60,000 nt of DNA from NCBI RefSeq assembly GCF_963678635.1, contig NC_087063.1, positions 29,526,599 to 29,586,598 of the forward strand, given 5' to 3'. Positions 45,787 to 56,806 of the stretch are shown here, piece after piece. The notes below the pieces were generated by a model, which saw only the letters and a program-made list of their open reading frames with translations, ran no database searches and was not told where the DNA came from. The first letter of the stretch is position 1. Every line of letters begins with the position of its first letter. This stretch comes from Symsagittifera roscoffensis (taxonomy: Eukaryota > Xenacoelomorpha > Acoela > Convolutidae). Both the position numbers and the translations under genes were made by a program.

Positions 45787-46028
45787 ATCCTGAGAAGAAC
45801 CAAAAGAAGTTATTGATGAGCCAATGCCTCGCTCAGAAACTCCGGAAGCAACCGAAGATGCACAGACAGTAACGGACCGGGAGCGAGAGATAGACTGAGA
45901 AGAGACAAAGGAATACTCGAAAACCAAGAAAGAAAGGAATGCGGACGCAAAGTCGGATATAATGAGTTTTACAATGAAGTCCAAAAACAACTTACGTCTC
46001 GTTTTTTTTCCTGGCGCTAGGCACAGAA

Positions 46029-46718
46029 GTGAGAAACAAATTCGCGCAGAAAAATCCACATATTGAAATATCAAAACTGGAGTTCAATGACATGGTGAGA
46101 TTGGCTAAGGTATCATTTGAAAAAACGAAAAACATCACGTATGAGCGATATAGATTTTTCACCAGAGCACAAGAATCCGGAGAGCCCCTGGAGTCTTTTC
46201 ATGCGGCACTAACTGCACAAGCAGCCACGGCCGAATCGGGTGGATTGGAAGAAGAACTGGTCCGTGACCTATTCATATCCCGAATGAAAAATACTGCATT
46301 GCAAGATATCTTGACATTCGAAACGTTCGCAACAGATGAAGTACTCAAACGAGCTATCAAATATGAACAAAGCAAGCAAACAACACAAACGTTCCAAAAA
46401 TTTGCATTAGGAAGCTCAAGTGGAGGCCAGTTCCCTCGGTCTAAAATCAAATTAAAACAAGAGCCAATAATGGCAGTGGGGAATAAAAATCAGAACTACA
46501 GGAGATCGAATAGGGATCATTTCAAAAAGAAATGGAATGATAATAAAAACACGAAAACCAGAACTGATAAAAAACCATGTACCAGATGTGGTAAAACATT
46601 CGGCGAAGGACATTTGAAAAGTTGTTCAGCTATGGGGATAACATGCGAAAGCTGCAATAAGCAAAACCACTTTGCAAAAATGTGTCGCTCGAATCAAGTG
46701 AAGGAGATTACGGAATAA
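46029..46718 (+). CDS. Gag C-terminal part with zinc knuckles (retroelement)
   Basis: 229-codon frame. The capsid-like part includes YERYRFFTRAQESGEPLESF. A basic linker (about 135-180) is followed by C184-x2-C187-x7-H195-x3-C199 and a canonical CCHC knuckle C206-x2-C209-x4-H214-x4-C219, binding the element RNA. The Gag frame upstream of it is broken, so it would not be expressed as a normal Gag. Ends with TAA before the protease region. Confidence 0.9.
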   Translation: MRNKFAQKNPHIEISKLEFNDMVRLAKVSFEKTKNITYERYRFFTRAQESGEPLESFHAALTAQAATAESGGLEEELVRDLFISRMKNTALQDILTFETFATDEVLKRAIKYEQSKQTTQTFQKFALGSSSGGQFPRSKIKLKQEPIMAVGNKNQNYRRSNRDHFKKKWNDNKNTKTRTDKKPCTRCGKTFGEGHLKSCSAMGITCESCNKQNHFAKMCRSNQVKEITE

Positions 46719-46739
46719 AACTCTAGTACAGAAAAAGAA

Positions 46740-47233
46740 TGTAATTTAGTTCACAGTTTTGATTCCTGCGATGAGTTTAAAGTTATGGTGGTCGAACCAA
46801 GTCTAAACAAAACACCGGAAAAAAAATTGGGAAAATTGCATCAAAAGTAAACGACAACAGTGAGATCAAAGATACGAAAGATGTTCGAAAAATTGACATT
46901 CGGAGAGACCCAAAGTCGCACCAAATAAAAGCGTTAAAGGCGCTAGTAAGAATAAACAGGCAAACTATAAACACGACCATAGATACTAAAATTCAGTATC
47001 GTTTCTAAACTGGACAACGGCAAAACAGTTACTGGAGGGAGCTCCAGAGATCAAATTCATCCCAGCTGAAGAATTGAACCTGACGACGCAGTTTGTTGAT
47101 TACAACAAACAACCAATTCAAATACTAGGAGCATTATGTACTAGTATCCACTCAGCGGGGTGGGAAGGGCGAGAGACATCGTTGTTAATTACAGAACGCC
47201 GAACAAGATGTATTTTGGGTCTGGATTCATAAG
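46740..47233 (+). pseudogene. Decayed aspartic protease region
   Basis: Between the knuckles and RT, broken frames show INTTIDT at about 46966-46987, where the catalytic DTG has lost its glycine, then LLEGAPEIKF, and a C-terminal TRCILGLDS (about 47203-47229), which fits the ILG motif of retropepsins. At least one stop lies right after the catalytic site. Confidence 0.65.
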
Positions 47234-47238
47234 GAAAA

Positions 47239-48270
47239 TTGGGAATCCATACTTCACAAAAATCAGCACCTTCAAAAAGATCCAGGTTTGACGTGCTACT
47301 GTGCGAGCAGTCGGAAGGTATGAAACAACAATTTTACAAAAAATTCCCGGCTCTATTTGATCGAGAGGGGGAATCAAAAAATCACGTGGCTTACACAAAA
47401 TTCAAATACCCACTTTGCCCAATACAAAAAAAGGTAGGATGATTCCTATATATATACAAGAAAAAGTGCAAGCAGATTTATGAAAAGTGTTATCAGAGGG
47501 TCATATAACAAAAATTGACAAAAGCACCAAGCGACTGTTTCATTGCTCCAATAGTCATCACGGTGAAAAAAGACGACTTCATTAAATTGGCGTTAGACGC
47601 AAAGCCCATAAATAGGCATCTGTATAAGAACAAGTACCAGATGCCAAATGTGGATGAATTACTGGATGGATTAAGTCAAATAGTAACTGCCAATACAATC
47701 GGTACGCTGTATTTCACGGTACTTGACCTGAAATACGCCTAAAGTCAAATCAGACTAAATGCAGAAACAGCTAAGCAGTGTAACGTTGACATAGTAGGTG
47801 GGCATGCTACAGGAACATACAGCTTTCTCACCGGGTTCTATGGATTAGCAGACATGCCTGCAGAATTCCAAAAAGCCATGGAGCGATCATTAAATCACCT
47901 TCTGTTTTCTTGATGATATTCTGATTGTTTCGAAGGGAGGAAAATATGAACATGAAAAAAACTAGTAATCGACGTTTTAAAAAAGTTGGACAACGAAAAT
48001 CTAGCGTTAAAATTGGAAAAGTGCGAATTTTTTCAGACAGAAGTTAACTGGCTAGGTCAAAAACTTACACCAGAAGGCATAACACCAAAAGTCACCAAGA
48101 CAGAGGCAATTCTAAAACTGCAACACCCAAAGTCCTTAAAACAATTAAGATCGTTTATGGGTAGTATTAACCCCCTTTCTAAATTCATCCCTAACGCTGT
48201 GAGTCTAACCAATCAGCTTAGACCCCTGTTAAGAGAAGAAAACGAGAAAAAAAAAGATGAAAAAAGTTAA
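47239..48270 (+). pseudogene. Decayed reverse transcriptase domain
   Basis: Readable in several frames: 47239-47442 (KKFPALFD), 47515-47742 (APIVITVKKDD, LALDAKPINRH, YFTVLDLKYA), a TAA at 47740, FLTGFYGLADMPAEFQKAME (47820-47880), a frameshift, then FLDDILIVSKGG at about 47908-47943 (the YxDD box in FLDD form), and 47986-48270 (LEKCEFF, WLGQKLTPEGI, LRSFMGSIN). The motif order is that of Gypsy RT. At least three lesions. Confidence 0.88.
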
Positions 48271-48338
48271 ATTGCCCGTGAAGAAATTCGAGTGGGGGGA
48301 GACGCACTCCTTAATTTTCGAAGAAACAAAAAAAGGCA

Positions 48339-48911
48339 TTGGCAAGGATTGCACAAATTCATTACTACGATCCCAAAAAGGATACTCGGGTAAAAAGTGA
48401 CGCAAGTCACAGCGGTCTCGGAGCAACTCTAGAGCAGAAAACAGATGATAATGAATGGGTACCTTTTGCGTTCGCATCACGTCATCTTAACACTCAAGAG
48501 AAAAAGCACTCAACAAACAAGTTAGAACTGCTCGCAGTAGTAGGGTCGCTAGATAGATTTAAACACTTTTTACTAGGAAAAGAATTCATATTAGCGACAG
48601 ACCATAAAGTTCTTACATCTGCACTAGGTGAACATAAATCTAACAAAACGTACCAATCTAGATTAACTAGGTGGGTAGACCGGTTGTTACCCTATCGATT
48701 TAAAGTGGTACACATACCAGGTAAAGACATGGGGATTGTTGATTATCTGTCAAGAGACCCAAACGGGGAACCGTGGCCGGAGTCATACTTAGATGAAAAA
48801 TTCGTTGTAGCGTCGATCGAACATTTTCATAAAGCACTCGATTGCTTAGGTAGTCGGTTAAACGATACAGTACAACGAAAACACTCTAGAACAATCTGGA
48901 TTGAGAGATAA
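48339..48911 (+). CDS. RNase H domain (retroelement)
   Basis: 190-codon open frame with the Gypsy RNase H motifs KSDASHSGLGATLEQ, HSTNKLELLAVV and ILATDHKVL, giving the catalytic D, E and D. It continues into LTRWVDRLLPYRF and IPGKDMGIVDYLSRDP, the usual connection after RNase H. The best preserved piece of pol. Confidence 0.92.
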   Translation: MARIAQIHYYDPKKDTRVKSDASHSGLGATLEQKTDDNEWVPFAFASRHLNTQEKKHSTNKLELLAVVGSLDRFKHFLLGKEFILATDHKVLTSALGEHKSNKTYQSRLTRWVDRLLPYRFKVVHIPGKDMGIVDYLSRDPNGEPWPESYLDEKFVVASIEHFHKALDCLGSRLNDTVQRKHSRTIWIER

Positions 48912-49690
48912 ATTCTGGACGCTGGATCAATTAAAAGACACGTCATCCCACGGTTGCTATAGCAACCGCTCTGTTCAAAAACGAACAAGGCTCGACCGGA
49001 ACGAAAACGGTCAAAACTCACGTCTCTCAAATTGTGAGCAAAACACTCTAAGCAAGTTATCTCATTGTGAACAGTCGGTCGACACTCAAAAAAACTATCG
49101 CAAAAATACAGGTAAACGTTGTCAAAACAGAAAAAGTAGAATGGAAGAAAAACCGAAAAATACCGTAAAAATAATTGAGCGCGAAAAGAATAGAGACAAA
49201 ATGCTCAAACAAGTGACTGAAACGACGTACCGAAGAACAAGAACAGTAAAACGAGGACACGAGTCAGACAGTTCGGAAGAAGACGTACCACAAGTTGAAT
49301 GGCGGAAAGTGGATATCATAAATCAGAGAAGGGAAACGGGGCAATCAACCTCAACACAACACATTCAGAACCCAAAAATCTAATGTCCTTCTGGGATTTA
49401 GGAGGATCAGAACGAGCAGACAAAGCAAAACCGGGGAGTTTACTGGAGCTAGAAGCATCAACAGAAATGTCCAGCTCAAAAGCGAGCATTCCCGAAATGA
49501 ACGACTCGAGGATTGCAGAAGTGGATCTTAGGGCCGACAGCCCGACAACAAGCCCAGAAATTAGCCTAGTTGGGGGACGAAAAACCGATAGAAAATCAAG
49601 AAAAGACAAATTTCGGCAAGCAGAACATATAGAAGACAACAATCTGCACAATTTGACAAAGCTCCTTGACCAAAACCTCCTTGCCGAACT
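48912..49690 (+). CDS. Charged RNase H-integrase linker (retroelement)
   Basis: Two overlapping frames (48901-49383 and 49299-49961) cover roughly 260 residues of Lys/Glu/Ser/Arg-rich, low-hydrophobic sequence before integrase similarity begins. Typical Gypsy elements have a much shorter connection. The frame switch near 49300-49383 implies a frameshift. No domain recognised. Confidence 0.55.
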
Positions 49691-50465
49691 AACAAAAAAG
49701 GATATATGGATGGACAGGCTGAGGAGGGTGATAGAACGAAAAGATTGTCACACATTTGAGATGATGGGGCCGTATACGAGTTCGATCTGGCACCAAATGT
49801 CCGTTGTCGACGACTGCATTGTCGTAGACGGGCGACTAGCTGTCCTAGGACAACTACTTCCTGCAGTCTTGAAAAGCATCCACCGAGGCCACCCAGGACA
49901 AGAAGCCATGTTGGACGTATCTAGATACCTGTGGTGGCCACACATAAATAAAATATTGTGAATATGGCAAGGGAAAGTAGAAGCTGTACCCGCTATGGTA
50001 AGAATGTTAATTATATTAAACCAAAAAATGCGTCAAAACCATTTTCACTGCTCACGCAGCCGGGGCAAGAATTGCAATTAGATTATGCGTGTCTTTTAGA
50101 CAATCAGAAGGGGAAGAAAACATACCTACTTACAGCCTTTGATAAATATTCTAAATTTCGGTCGGTAAAAGTTACAAAATCGAGTGGGGGCAAGTTGTCG
50201 GTGAAAATTCTATGTAATTATAATGATACACACGGAATACCGGAATCAGTAAGAACCGACCAGTTCTCGGGATTTAAGGGCAAAACGATGAAAAGTTCTG
50301 TTCCGAACATAATATTGATCAAACATTCTGCCCAGTAAGGGACCACAGGGGATGTGGTCTGGTCGAACGAACCATACAAACCATCAAACGAAGACTGGGA
50401 GTTATGTTATTGGACGAAAATGTAACATCAATAAAACTTTCTCTTCGCTCGAGATCGTAAATGGA
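49691..50465 (+). pseudogene. Decayed integrase domain
   Basis: H-H part of the zinc-binding region at HRGHPGQEAMLDVSRYLWWPH (about 49888-49945), then a stop at 49959. The cysteine part lies near 49985 (CTRYGKN). The DDE core has D in LQLDYACLL (about 50075), D in VRTDQFSGFKG (about 50255) and E in GLVERTIQTIKRRLG (about 50355-50400), which is in another frame. At least two frameshifts or stops. Confidence 0.88.
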
Positions 50466-52121
50466 GCAAACAAAAAACGATCAAATGCTCCCCATTCGAA
50501 GCTAATTTTGGACTACTTGCAAAAACTGATTGCAAAATCTTAAGGGATGTTTTCATTAAAAACTCTGATCGTTTAGATAAGGAACACCTGAAGCGCTCAG
50601 CCTCACTGCCTCACAATTAAAAAGATGGATAGATCAGTCGAGGGATAACGTCAAAATCGTGAGAAAAGGGCAAAGCAGTAGAGGTTAGTCCTCAATTCAA
50701 GTCAAAAGTAGAATCAGCAAAGGACAGAGACCGGGCTAATGCCCTAAAGACATTGCTCGAAATAAACGCTCGATAGAATGCGACTCGGAGGGACACGTCG
50801 GCTAACGATATAAAACGGGTAGTCGACGAGACGAGCACAATTAACCCAGATTTAAAAAAAACGAGCTCCTATACTCATGGGAATACGGTTTCATCGACGA
50901 CAAGCCAGAAGAGGAAGACCAAAGATCAATAAACCTACTGAGGAAAGACGAAGGCAGGAAGAGCAGGACGGCTTTAACAAACCCTTTAAAGGGGAAAGTT
51001 CAATCGGAAACTCCACACACAGTAAAAACAGCTGGGGGGGCAATCTACAGAAAGAGCGATATCGCCGAATCAAAAATTGACACCGGTGACCTCAGAGACA
51101 AAAGCCCGAAAAAAGTTCAATCTAGAAGAAGCCCTCATGAAGACGAACCCAAATCAAAAACAAAGAAAAAAGACGGCGGAACCAGAGAAACAAACAGCGA
51201 CTCAGAAGAAATGCCTGAAATCCAGCAGAGATCGGAAATGGAGAATGCAGCGGCGCTATATCAAGATAGCCAACAAAATGTAACATCTAAAGACATAGAG
51301 GTAAATGGAGTGCTGAATTTGGCAATAAAGAGGGCCAAACCCAACAATGCCGGTCCAGTGTTGGGAAACGCGAGTAGCTCGCAACCAGAAGGAGTCAGAA
51401 AAAAGGACAAAAAGCCAACGTGTCAAGATGCGAGAAAACAAAAAGCTGCAGCAGCAGTAAGTCAGAAAAACAAAAAAGACAAACAAGAAGAAACAAACAA
51501 ACTGTCATCTCCGGCGAAAGATTATACGTTGAACACGTCTACCCCAAGGAAGGAGATGAAAGATAAAAGCAAAGAATTAATTCGAAATACATAAGCGGAA
51601 AAAAACTGGAAACATTCCAAAGCCGCGATCTAATCACAGAGGACTGGAATCTGTTAGCCGACCAAGTCCTGAAAAGAGGAGTGCAGAAGGCTGCAGAAAA
51701 TATTTTGAAAACTGTGGACACGAGCTGCGATGAAAGCAACAACACACCACCGGGGTTCTCAGACGAATCAAGCGAAAGCGACGTAACTGTGAGACGCAGT
51801 GAAAGGCATACAAAAAACAAAGGTCCCAGTGGATATGGAAATCCTGTCAAACATTCAGTCAAACTCATTATTACACAACAGGATATAACAGATCTCAAAA
51901 AAGCGGCACTGGAGGCGTACAGAACTAAACTGGCAACGTTTAAAACTGACGTAAACAAGCCAGTGGAGACGAAACTAGGATTGCTTGAAAAACACCTTTT
52001 TCGACGAAAATTTGGAATCGAGGCACTGGACATTACAAAAACCTGGAATGCTGCATGGCGGGTCCCCCTAAACTTTGATGACAATTTGGCAGAGGAACAA
52101 AATAGACCAGAGGAAAATTGA
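50466..52121 (+). pseudogene. Post-integrase Pol tail, decayed
   Basis: Long hydrophilic, Lys/Glu/Gln/Ser-rich frames (50877-51080, 51077-51283, 51211-51594, 51681-52121). The last contains VRRSERHTKNKGPSGYGNPV, close to the RRS...YGNP tail at the Pol C-terminus of many Gypsy elements, and a helical end. No env features such as a signal peptide or membrane segment were seen. Confidence 0.6.
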
Positions 52122-52235
52122 AACGCGAGGGAACCTGCAGAATATCAAAAATCTTTTCAAAACTGATTAAAACTGAGTACTAAAACTCATAATTATTTTA
52201 TGTTTTATAAGTATACTTTATAAAATTTAGTTATC

Positions 52236-52245
52236 CCAAGGGGAG
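52236..52245 (+). other. Polypurine tract
   Basis: AAGGGGAG lies directly upstream of the 3' LTR start, the position needed to prime plus-strand synthesis. Confidence 0.8.
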
Positions 52246-52543
52246 TATGGTACTGCATTTATTGCATGTTCAGTAATCATGTTAACCTCGCTGCACACTA
52301 ATCTTGGGACGCATATCGGAATCTGTAATTATATAGATTGTTACTAAACTTAAGTCAAGGTCATTCAGTGTTGATCACTGAATAGACTTTAGTTTTACGT
52401 TAGCTCTGCGTACGAGGATACGACAAAATGAGCTGGTTCACGGAACCGTCTATTGATTGAGAAAACAAAGTTTCGGATTAAAATTAACTCTTGAAACTAA
52501 ATCATTTCCAATTGAGCTTACAGCATTACATCAACTAACCACA
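52246..52543 (+). repeat. 3' LTR
   Basis: 298 bp, begins TATGGT (TG changed to TA) and ends ACCACA. Differs from the 5' LTR at roughly 30 positions and one 2-base indel by my count. Confidence 0.95.
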
Positions 52544-52548
52544 GGTCC

Positions 52549-55370
52549 TCCGCCTTTTTTTGAGTCACTCATTAAAATTTGCTAGTGATTTCTAACCATG
52601 AGCCTTGACCACGCCTTTTTAAATTCGCTATGCAGCATTGTTATGCGAGAACACTCGAAAACGTTTTTTAATGGTCTAATTTTCTTAAACACCTGCTATC
52701 TGGATTAGCAGAAAAAAAGTTGTTGAAATTTAAATTTTGAAAATTCTACTTCTGAAGGCCGAAAATCGGACAAAAACTACGGAAAAGGTGTTTTCACCAA
52801 AAAAGAACATCATTTTGAGGAAAAAGGTTTCGTCGCGTGTCTTATTTTTAATAGCGAACGCCGTGACAGCTATATTTGACTAAGTATGCTCCTTGGCGTT
52901 TCTATTAAAGCTAAAAAAAACCCGAAATTTTTACTTATGTGCCTCAGCCTTACCTTTGAGCCACTTCCTGAAATATAACAATTTAGATCTAACCTTGCAC
53001 CCTGATCATGCTTCCTAAAAGTTCAGCGAAGCTTGATGACCGCTTGGTTCAAATATTTTTCTACTTTGGAAACAATCCCACAAGTATAAAAACTTAAAAA
53101 CAGTGACAAGTGGGGAACTTTTCGATGAAAAGTTTTTCCACCTTTTCCTAGTTGTGGATTTTCAGAGGTTTAAATGTGCACTATTTAATCTAATGAGCTC
53201 CCATCCATGCATGGAGCTGCCCAAATTTTCTTTGAAAGATTGTTAGAGAATTATGAGACGAATAAAACCTAATTGCATTTTTTTCAGGATTTTTGCTTGT
53301 AAAATTTTAAAAACAGGATTCGCGTGTTTTTTCTAAGCTGTTAGTTAGAGCAACTGTTATGATGAACATAGTGCCGCGACAAGGCTCACACCTGGTCCCA
53401 GCATCAGTTCAATACACTTATTAGGAGAGCGACAATTTCCTTGCCATAAAATATACAGCGGAAAGCAATTAAAGCCGACATAAGCAAAAGAAGGTTACGA
53501 AACAGGAATGAAACCATCAAGATAACTTAAGGGCAAAAACAACAAGGATAGCTGGTTACTGTGCAAAAAGCGCAGAATGTTCGGACCACAACTTTAAGAA
53601 CACTAAATTTTTGTTTCAACTTAGTACTTTTTTTTGCATAGTGTGATAGATGGATTTGAACGAAAAACTACAACATAGGCACATGCCACAGTAATAGTAA
53701 AATTCAGCAACAGTTTTTGTAGAAAAACGAATAGCGAAACAAAACAGTTGCTTAATCTTAACGAAGTTAACATGAAGAAAGTTTTTTCAGCCAGAAACAA
53801 AATTTCGGTTCCAAAGTTGTTAGCTGGACATTTTATTCAAATTAAAAAGGCTAAAATTGTCATTTCAGTTTTTTGATATCTCTGTATTATTGGACTGTAA
53901 CTAAAAAAAAAATACCAAAACACGCTAAAGGTTATACAAAAATACTGAAAAATCTGAATCTCCGCTGCAGAATTCCCCTTCTTTTTTGAAGTAACTTTAA
54001 AGATGTTCAAACGAATCGAAACTTTTGACGTACCTCCTTTTTCGTTTATCTTTAAACAATTATATTTTTCCAAAAATTTAAAAATCAAATCCCAAGTTTT
54101 GCAATTTTTTTTGGCATCATAATTGCATAAAAAATTGTTTCCAAAAATAACATTTCCATCGGACGCAAAACTTTAAAATAACGCCCTCAAGTTATTTTCG
54201 TTTGTTGAAAAACCTATTATTATGTAGCCCTTTGTTGCAAAAGTATGGCCATCATTTTATGCAGACACCCCTAAATTTCTTAACGGCGGCAACAAGCAAT
54301 AAAACTAGGTGTCAGAAGCTTCTCAATTTAAATTATAACATCAATTTTGCTTATTTATCAAAAATAAGCTGGCTCAAATTTTTTTTCTCTATTCTGAGAG
54401 AGCAAATCGGAAAGTAATTTTGGTAAAGCTAAGGATTGAAATTCTCTTTTACAAAATTTTCACCGATAATCAATAGCTGTATTTGGCTACCCATACGCAT
54501 TGCACCACTAGACCAAATAGGAAGGTCTTTGAAGTTACTGATGTTTAATAAAACAGCAATTTCGATTTCTGATTTGTAAAGAAAATTGTCCAGATAAACA
54601 TATTCATTGTGCCCATTGTAGTTCCAGCTCAACATATGTGTAGTCTAATTTTCCATGTTTTTTCTAAATAGGACCCGAAATAGTAGCAATCAAACGCTTT
54701 TCATATTTCTGATATCTCTAGCACAGACCAACTACTTCGAAGAAATTATAACGTTAATCCGCCATTTTTGTATAAACACAGTGATAATAGTAAGCTGCGA
54801 AATAGCTGCTATTTGGCAAATATTAAATACAACCGAAAAATGAAAAATTTCAAACCAATTTTTTTCGATAGTGGAAAATTTTTTGAAAATGATTTTATGT
54901 GGATCGAATCACGACTCAAAACGCTTTAATGTTAGTCCATTTTCTCCGATGATTAAATGTCGTAGGTAATTTTGCCTGGAAAACAAAAAAAACTAAAGCA
55001 CACCCGAATACAAAGTTCCTCCCCATATTTCAAATAGTCGGAAAAATAACACTTAACAAACACGAAGCTGAAGTTTCCTTCGCGGTCAAAGAAGTCCAAA
55101 CAGGGTATCTTTTTGCAATTATTTATAAGCCTACCGAATATTATGCCAACGGGGTTTTGAGCCAAATCGCTTTTCAGAAGTTATGACCAAAAAATCGGCA
55201 AAAAATATGAAACTACATATTTTGTAAGTTTTTGGATTAGCTACGTATAATTTTATAGTTAAAAAAGTTTGATTCAATTTTGATTAAAATGGTCAGTTTT
55301 ACAAAGTTTTGCGCAATTAGAAGATATCTCGAAACATTAAAACAAATAGATCTCTTTTACTATATCCTGC
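52549..55370. other. AT-rich non-coding region
   Basis: No gene recognised. 53545-53590 (AAGGATAGCTGGTTACTGTGC, GCAGAATGTTCGG) resembles pieces near 17826 and 30411, so it is another short interspersed-repeat fragment. 54840-55045 is family C. Confidence 0.45.
54840..55045 (-). repeat. Repeat family C, copy
   Basis: Reverse-oriented, with TTTTTTTCGATAGTGG at one end and CACCCGAATACAAAGTTCCT plus CCCATATTTCAAATAGTCGG at the other, matching 18210-18610. Confidence 0.65.
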
Positions 55371-55376
55371 CTTGGG

Positions 55377-55495
55377 TACCTAGTAACGAATATCCCCCTT
55401 TAAAGAAATAAATCAACGGTGAAGCATATAAAGAAATAAATCAACGGTGAAGCATAAGAGAATTTTATACCTAGTAACGAATATCCCCCCCCCCT
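55377..55495 (+). repeat. Nested local duplication
   Basis: TACCTAGTAACGAATATCCC occurs near 55377 and again near 55469. Between them AAAGAAATAAATCAACGGTG plus AAGCATA is present twice with a period of 28. This looks like replication slippage or a double-strand-break repair scar. Confidence 0.85.
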
Positions 55496-55499
55496 TTTC

Positions 55500-55805
55500 T
55501 TAGCAAATAAATCTAGGAATTTTTAAAGTTTTGGTTCACGCAATCCAAGGTCACCATTTTTTCTTAGCCCCTGTTAGCCAATGGAAATATGCATGTCAAT
55601 TCTTCACAGTCTTTTTTGAACGTTCTTAAACATCAAGAAGCATGAAATAAGGACTAAAAAATTTTTTTTGTTCTAGGACACAATTTTAATATCATCTTTT
55701 TTTAGCATCGTCCTTTTTTGGTGATATGGCCTGGTAGAAACTAAAAAACGTAACTGCTTGCAGTTCCGCCGATTTACCTTCCATATATTCATAATAGCAT
55801 GCATT
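55500..55805. other. AT-rich spacer
   Basis: Nothing recognised. Confidence 0.4.
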
Positions 55806-55811
55806 CACTCA

Positions 55812-56380
55812 ATCTCAGCTCTAGTCGCGAAACTCGCGGCTGTTTTGGTTGCAAAAATCCGGTCCGCGCCAATTTGTTCGCACTGTTTGTGCTGGTGGCA
55901 CCAGTTGCGCAGATCGGGTCGCACTGCATGTAGGGTCGCACTGCACTCCATCGCTCCATCTCAATCTTGGTCGCAGAAATCAGGGCGGATTTTTTTGGTC
56001 GCGAAATTCTGGTGTGTTTCAAGTCGTGCGTTATCGGATTTTTTTTGCTGGACTGCGCCTGCGCCGGTCGCGCTACATGTCAGCTGGCGTAGTTTCGTAG
56101 GTTAAGTCGTCTCTACTATGGTCGCGAGAGCCGTGACGTTTCTTTTTGCTCACGAAAGTCTCAAAATGACAAATAATTGTCGCACTGGTCGCGCCGGTTC
56201 ATGTTAAGTCACGCCGGTTGTGGATTGCACTGGGTCCCACTGGGCCCGCCATCTCTACCTTAGTTGCTAAAGTCGCAATGGACCTTTTTGCTTGCAAAAG
56301 TCTGGAAACCGCAAAGTTGTTCACAGCAGTCTTGGTATACGAAATATCGAAAGCAAAAGTCTGATCGCGCCGTCTCATCC
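55812..56380 (+). repeat. Diverged tandem repeat, period about 146 bp, four units
   Basis: Units start at about 55812, 55958, 56109 and 56251 with the pattern ATCTCNANCTTGGTCGC, a short spacer, TTTTTGGTCGC and AAAANTCTGG, followed by a GC-richer half with GGTCGCACTG and GCGCCGGT. Period lengths are 146, 151 and 142. The ORFs on both strands (55758-56105, 55789-56022, 55849-56100) arise from this high-GC repeat. It resembles a monomeric satellite in size. Confidence 0.75.
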
Positions 56381-56401
56381 TGAATTATTTATTGTCAGCA
56401 T

Positions 56402-56806
56402 CCAATTCAGTACTGTGATCCAAATTTTGTTCCGAGAAACACAAATTAATTCACGGAGAGAGAAATTGAGACGGAAAGAATTTCTCCTTTGGGTTTTTGT
56501 GTTTGAAAAAAAGTGTTGACTTTCAGGTCAGCCCTTTCGAAGCTTTTGAGCTCTATCAGAGTCACCAGAAAAACTACATTTAGACCAATTTAATTTCACC
56601 TTAAAAATGATAACCGTATTTTCATTTGGTTTAAATATAGTCTTTCTGGTGACTCTGACAGAGGTCAAACGTTTCGAAAGGGCTGACTTGAAAAGTCAAC
56701 TTATTTTTCAAAAGCAAAACGTTATCATCTCATTTTCTCTCTCCGTGAATTGATTCGTTTTTATCGGAAGAAATATTGAACCACCATACTGCACTGAATG
56801 ATTTTT
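56402..56806. mobile_element. 400-bp hairpin (MITE-like inverted repeat)
   Basis: The left arm (from ATTCAGTACTGTGATCC through AATTCACGGAGAGAGAAA and AGGTCAGCCCTTTCGAAGC to TCAGAGTCACCAGAAA) is mirrored by the right arm (TTTCTGGTGACTCTGACAGA, TTTCGAAAGGGCTGACTTG, TTTCTCTCTCCGTGAATT, CACTGAAT). The loop is about 30-40 bases near 56590-56625. No coding capacity; target duplication not evident. Confidence 0.88.

Larger units (their letters stand above)
45290..45896 (+). repeat. 303-bp tandem duplication across LTR end, PBS and Gag start
   Basis: 45290-45592 repeats as 45593-45896 with only a few substitutions (45366, 45411, 45453 and 45460 region). The duplicated unit includes the last ~40 bases of the 5' LTR, the PBS and the first part of gag. 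It is much younger than the LTR divergence, so it arose after or late in the life of this copy. Confidence 0.93.
45036..52543 (+). mobile_element. Ty3/Gypsy LTR retrotransposon, full-length but inactive
   Basis: Two LTRs with TG...CA ends and a six-base TGTGGT/ACCACA inverted terminus flank gag-pol in the order Gag, protease, RT, RNase H, integrase, which defines Ty3/Gypsy. The flanking five bases AGTCC (45031-45035) and GGTCC (52544-52548) are a target-site duplication with one change. LTRs differ at about one base in ten by my count and all domains carry stops or frameshifts, so the insertion is old and not autonomous. No env-like frame is present. Confidence 0.95.

Noticed and set aside
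50466-52121. Envelope gene of a retrovirus-like element
   Set aside because: The frames are uniformly charged without a signal peptide, cysteine pattern or membrane anchor; the YGNP tail fits Pol instead.
55758-56105. 115-codon GC-rich ORF with Cys/Trp/Arg content
   Set aside because: Lies within the ~146-bp tandem repeat and has equally long shadows in other frames.
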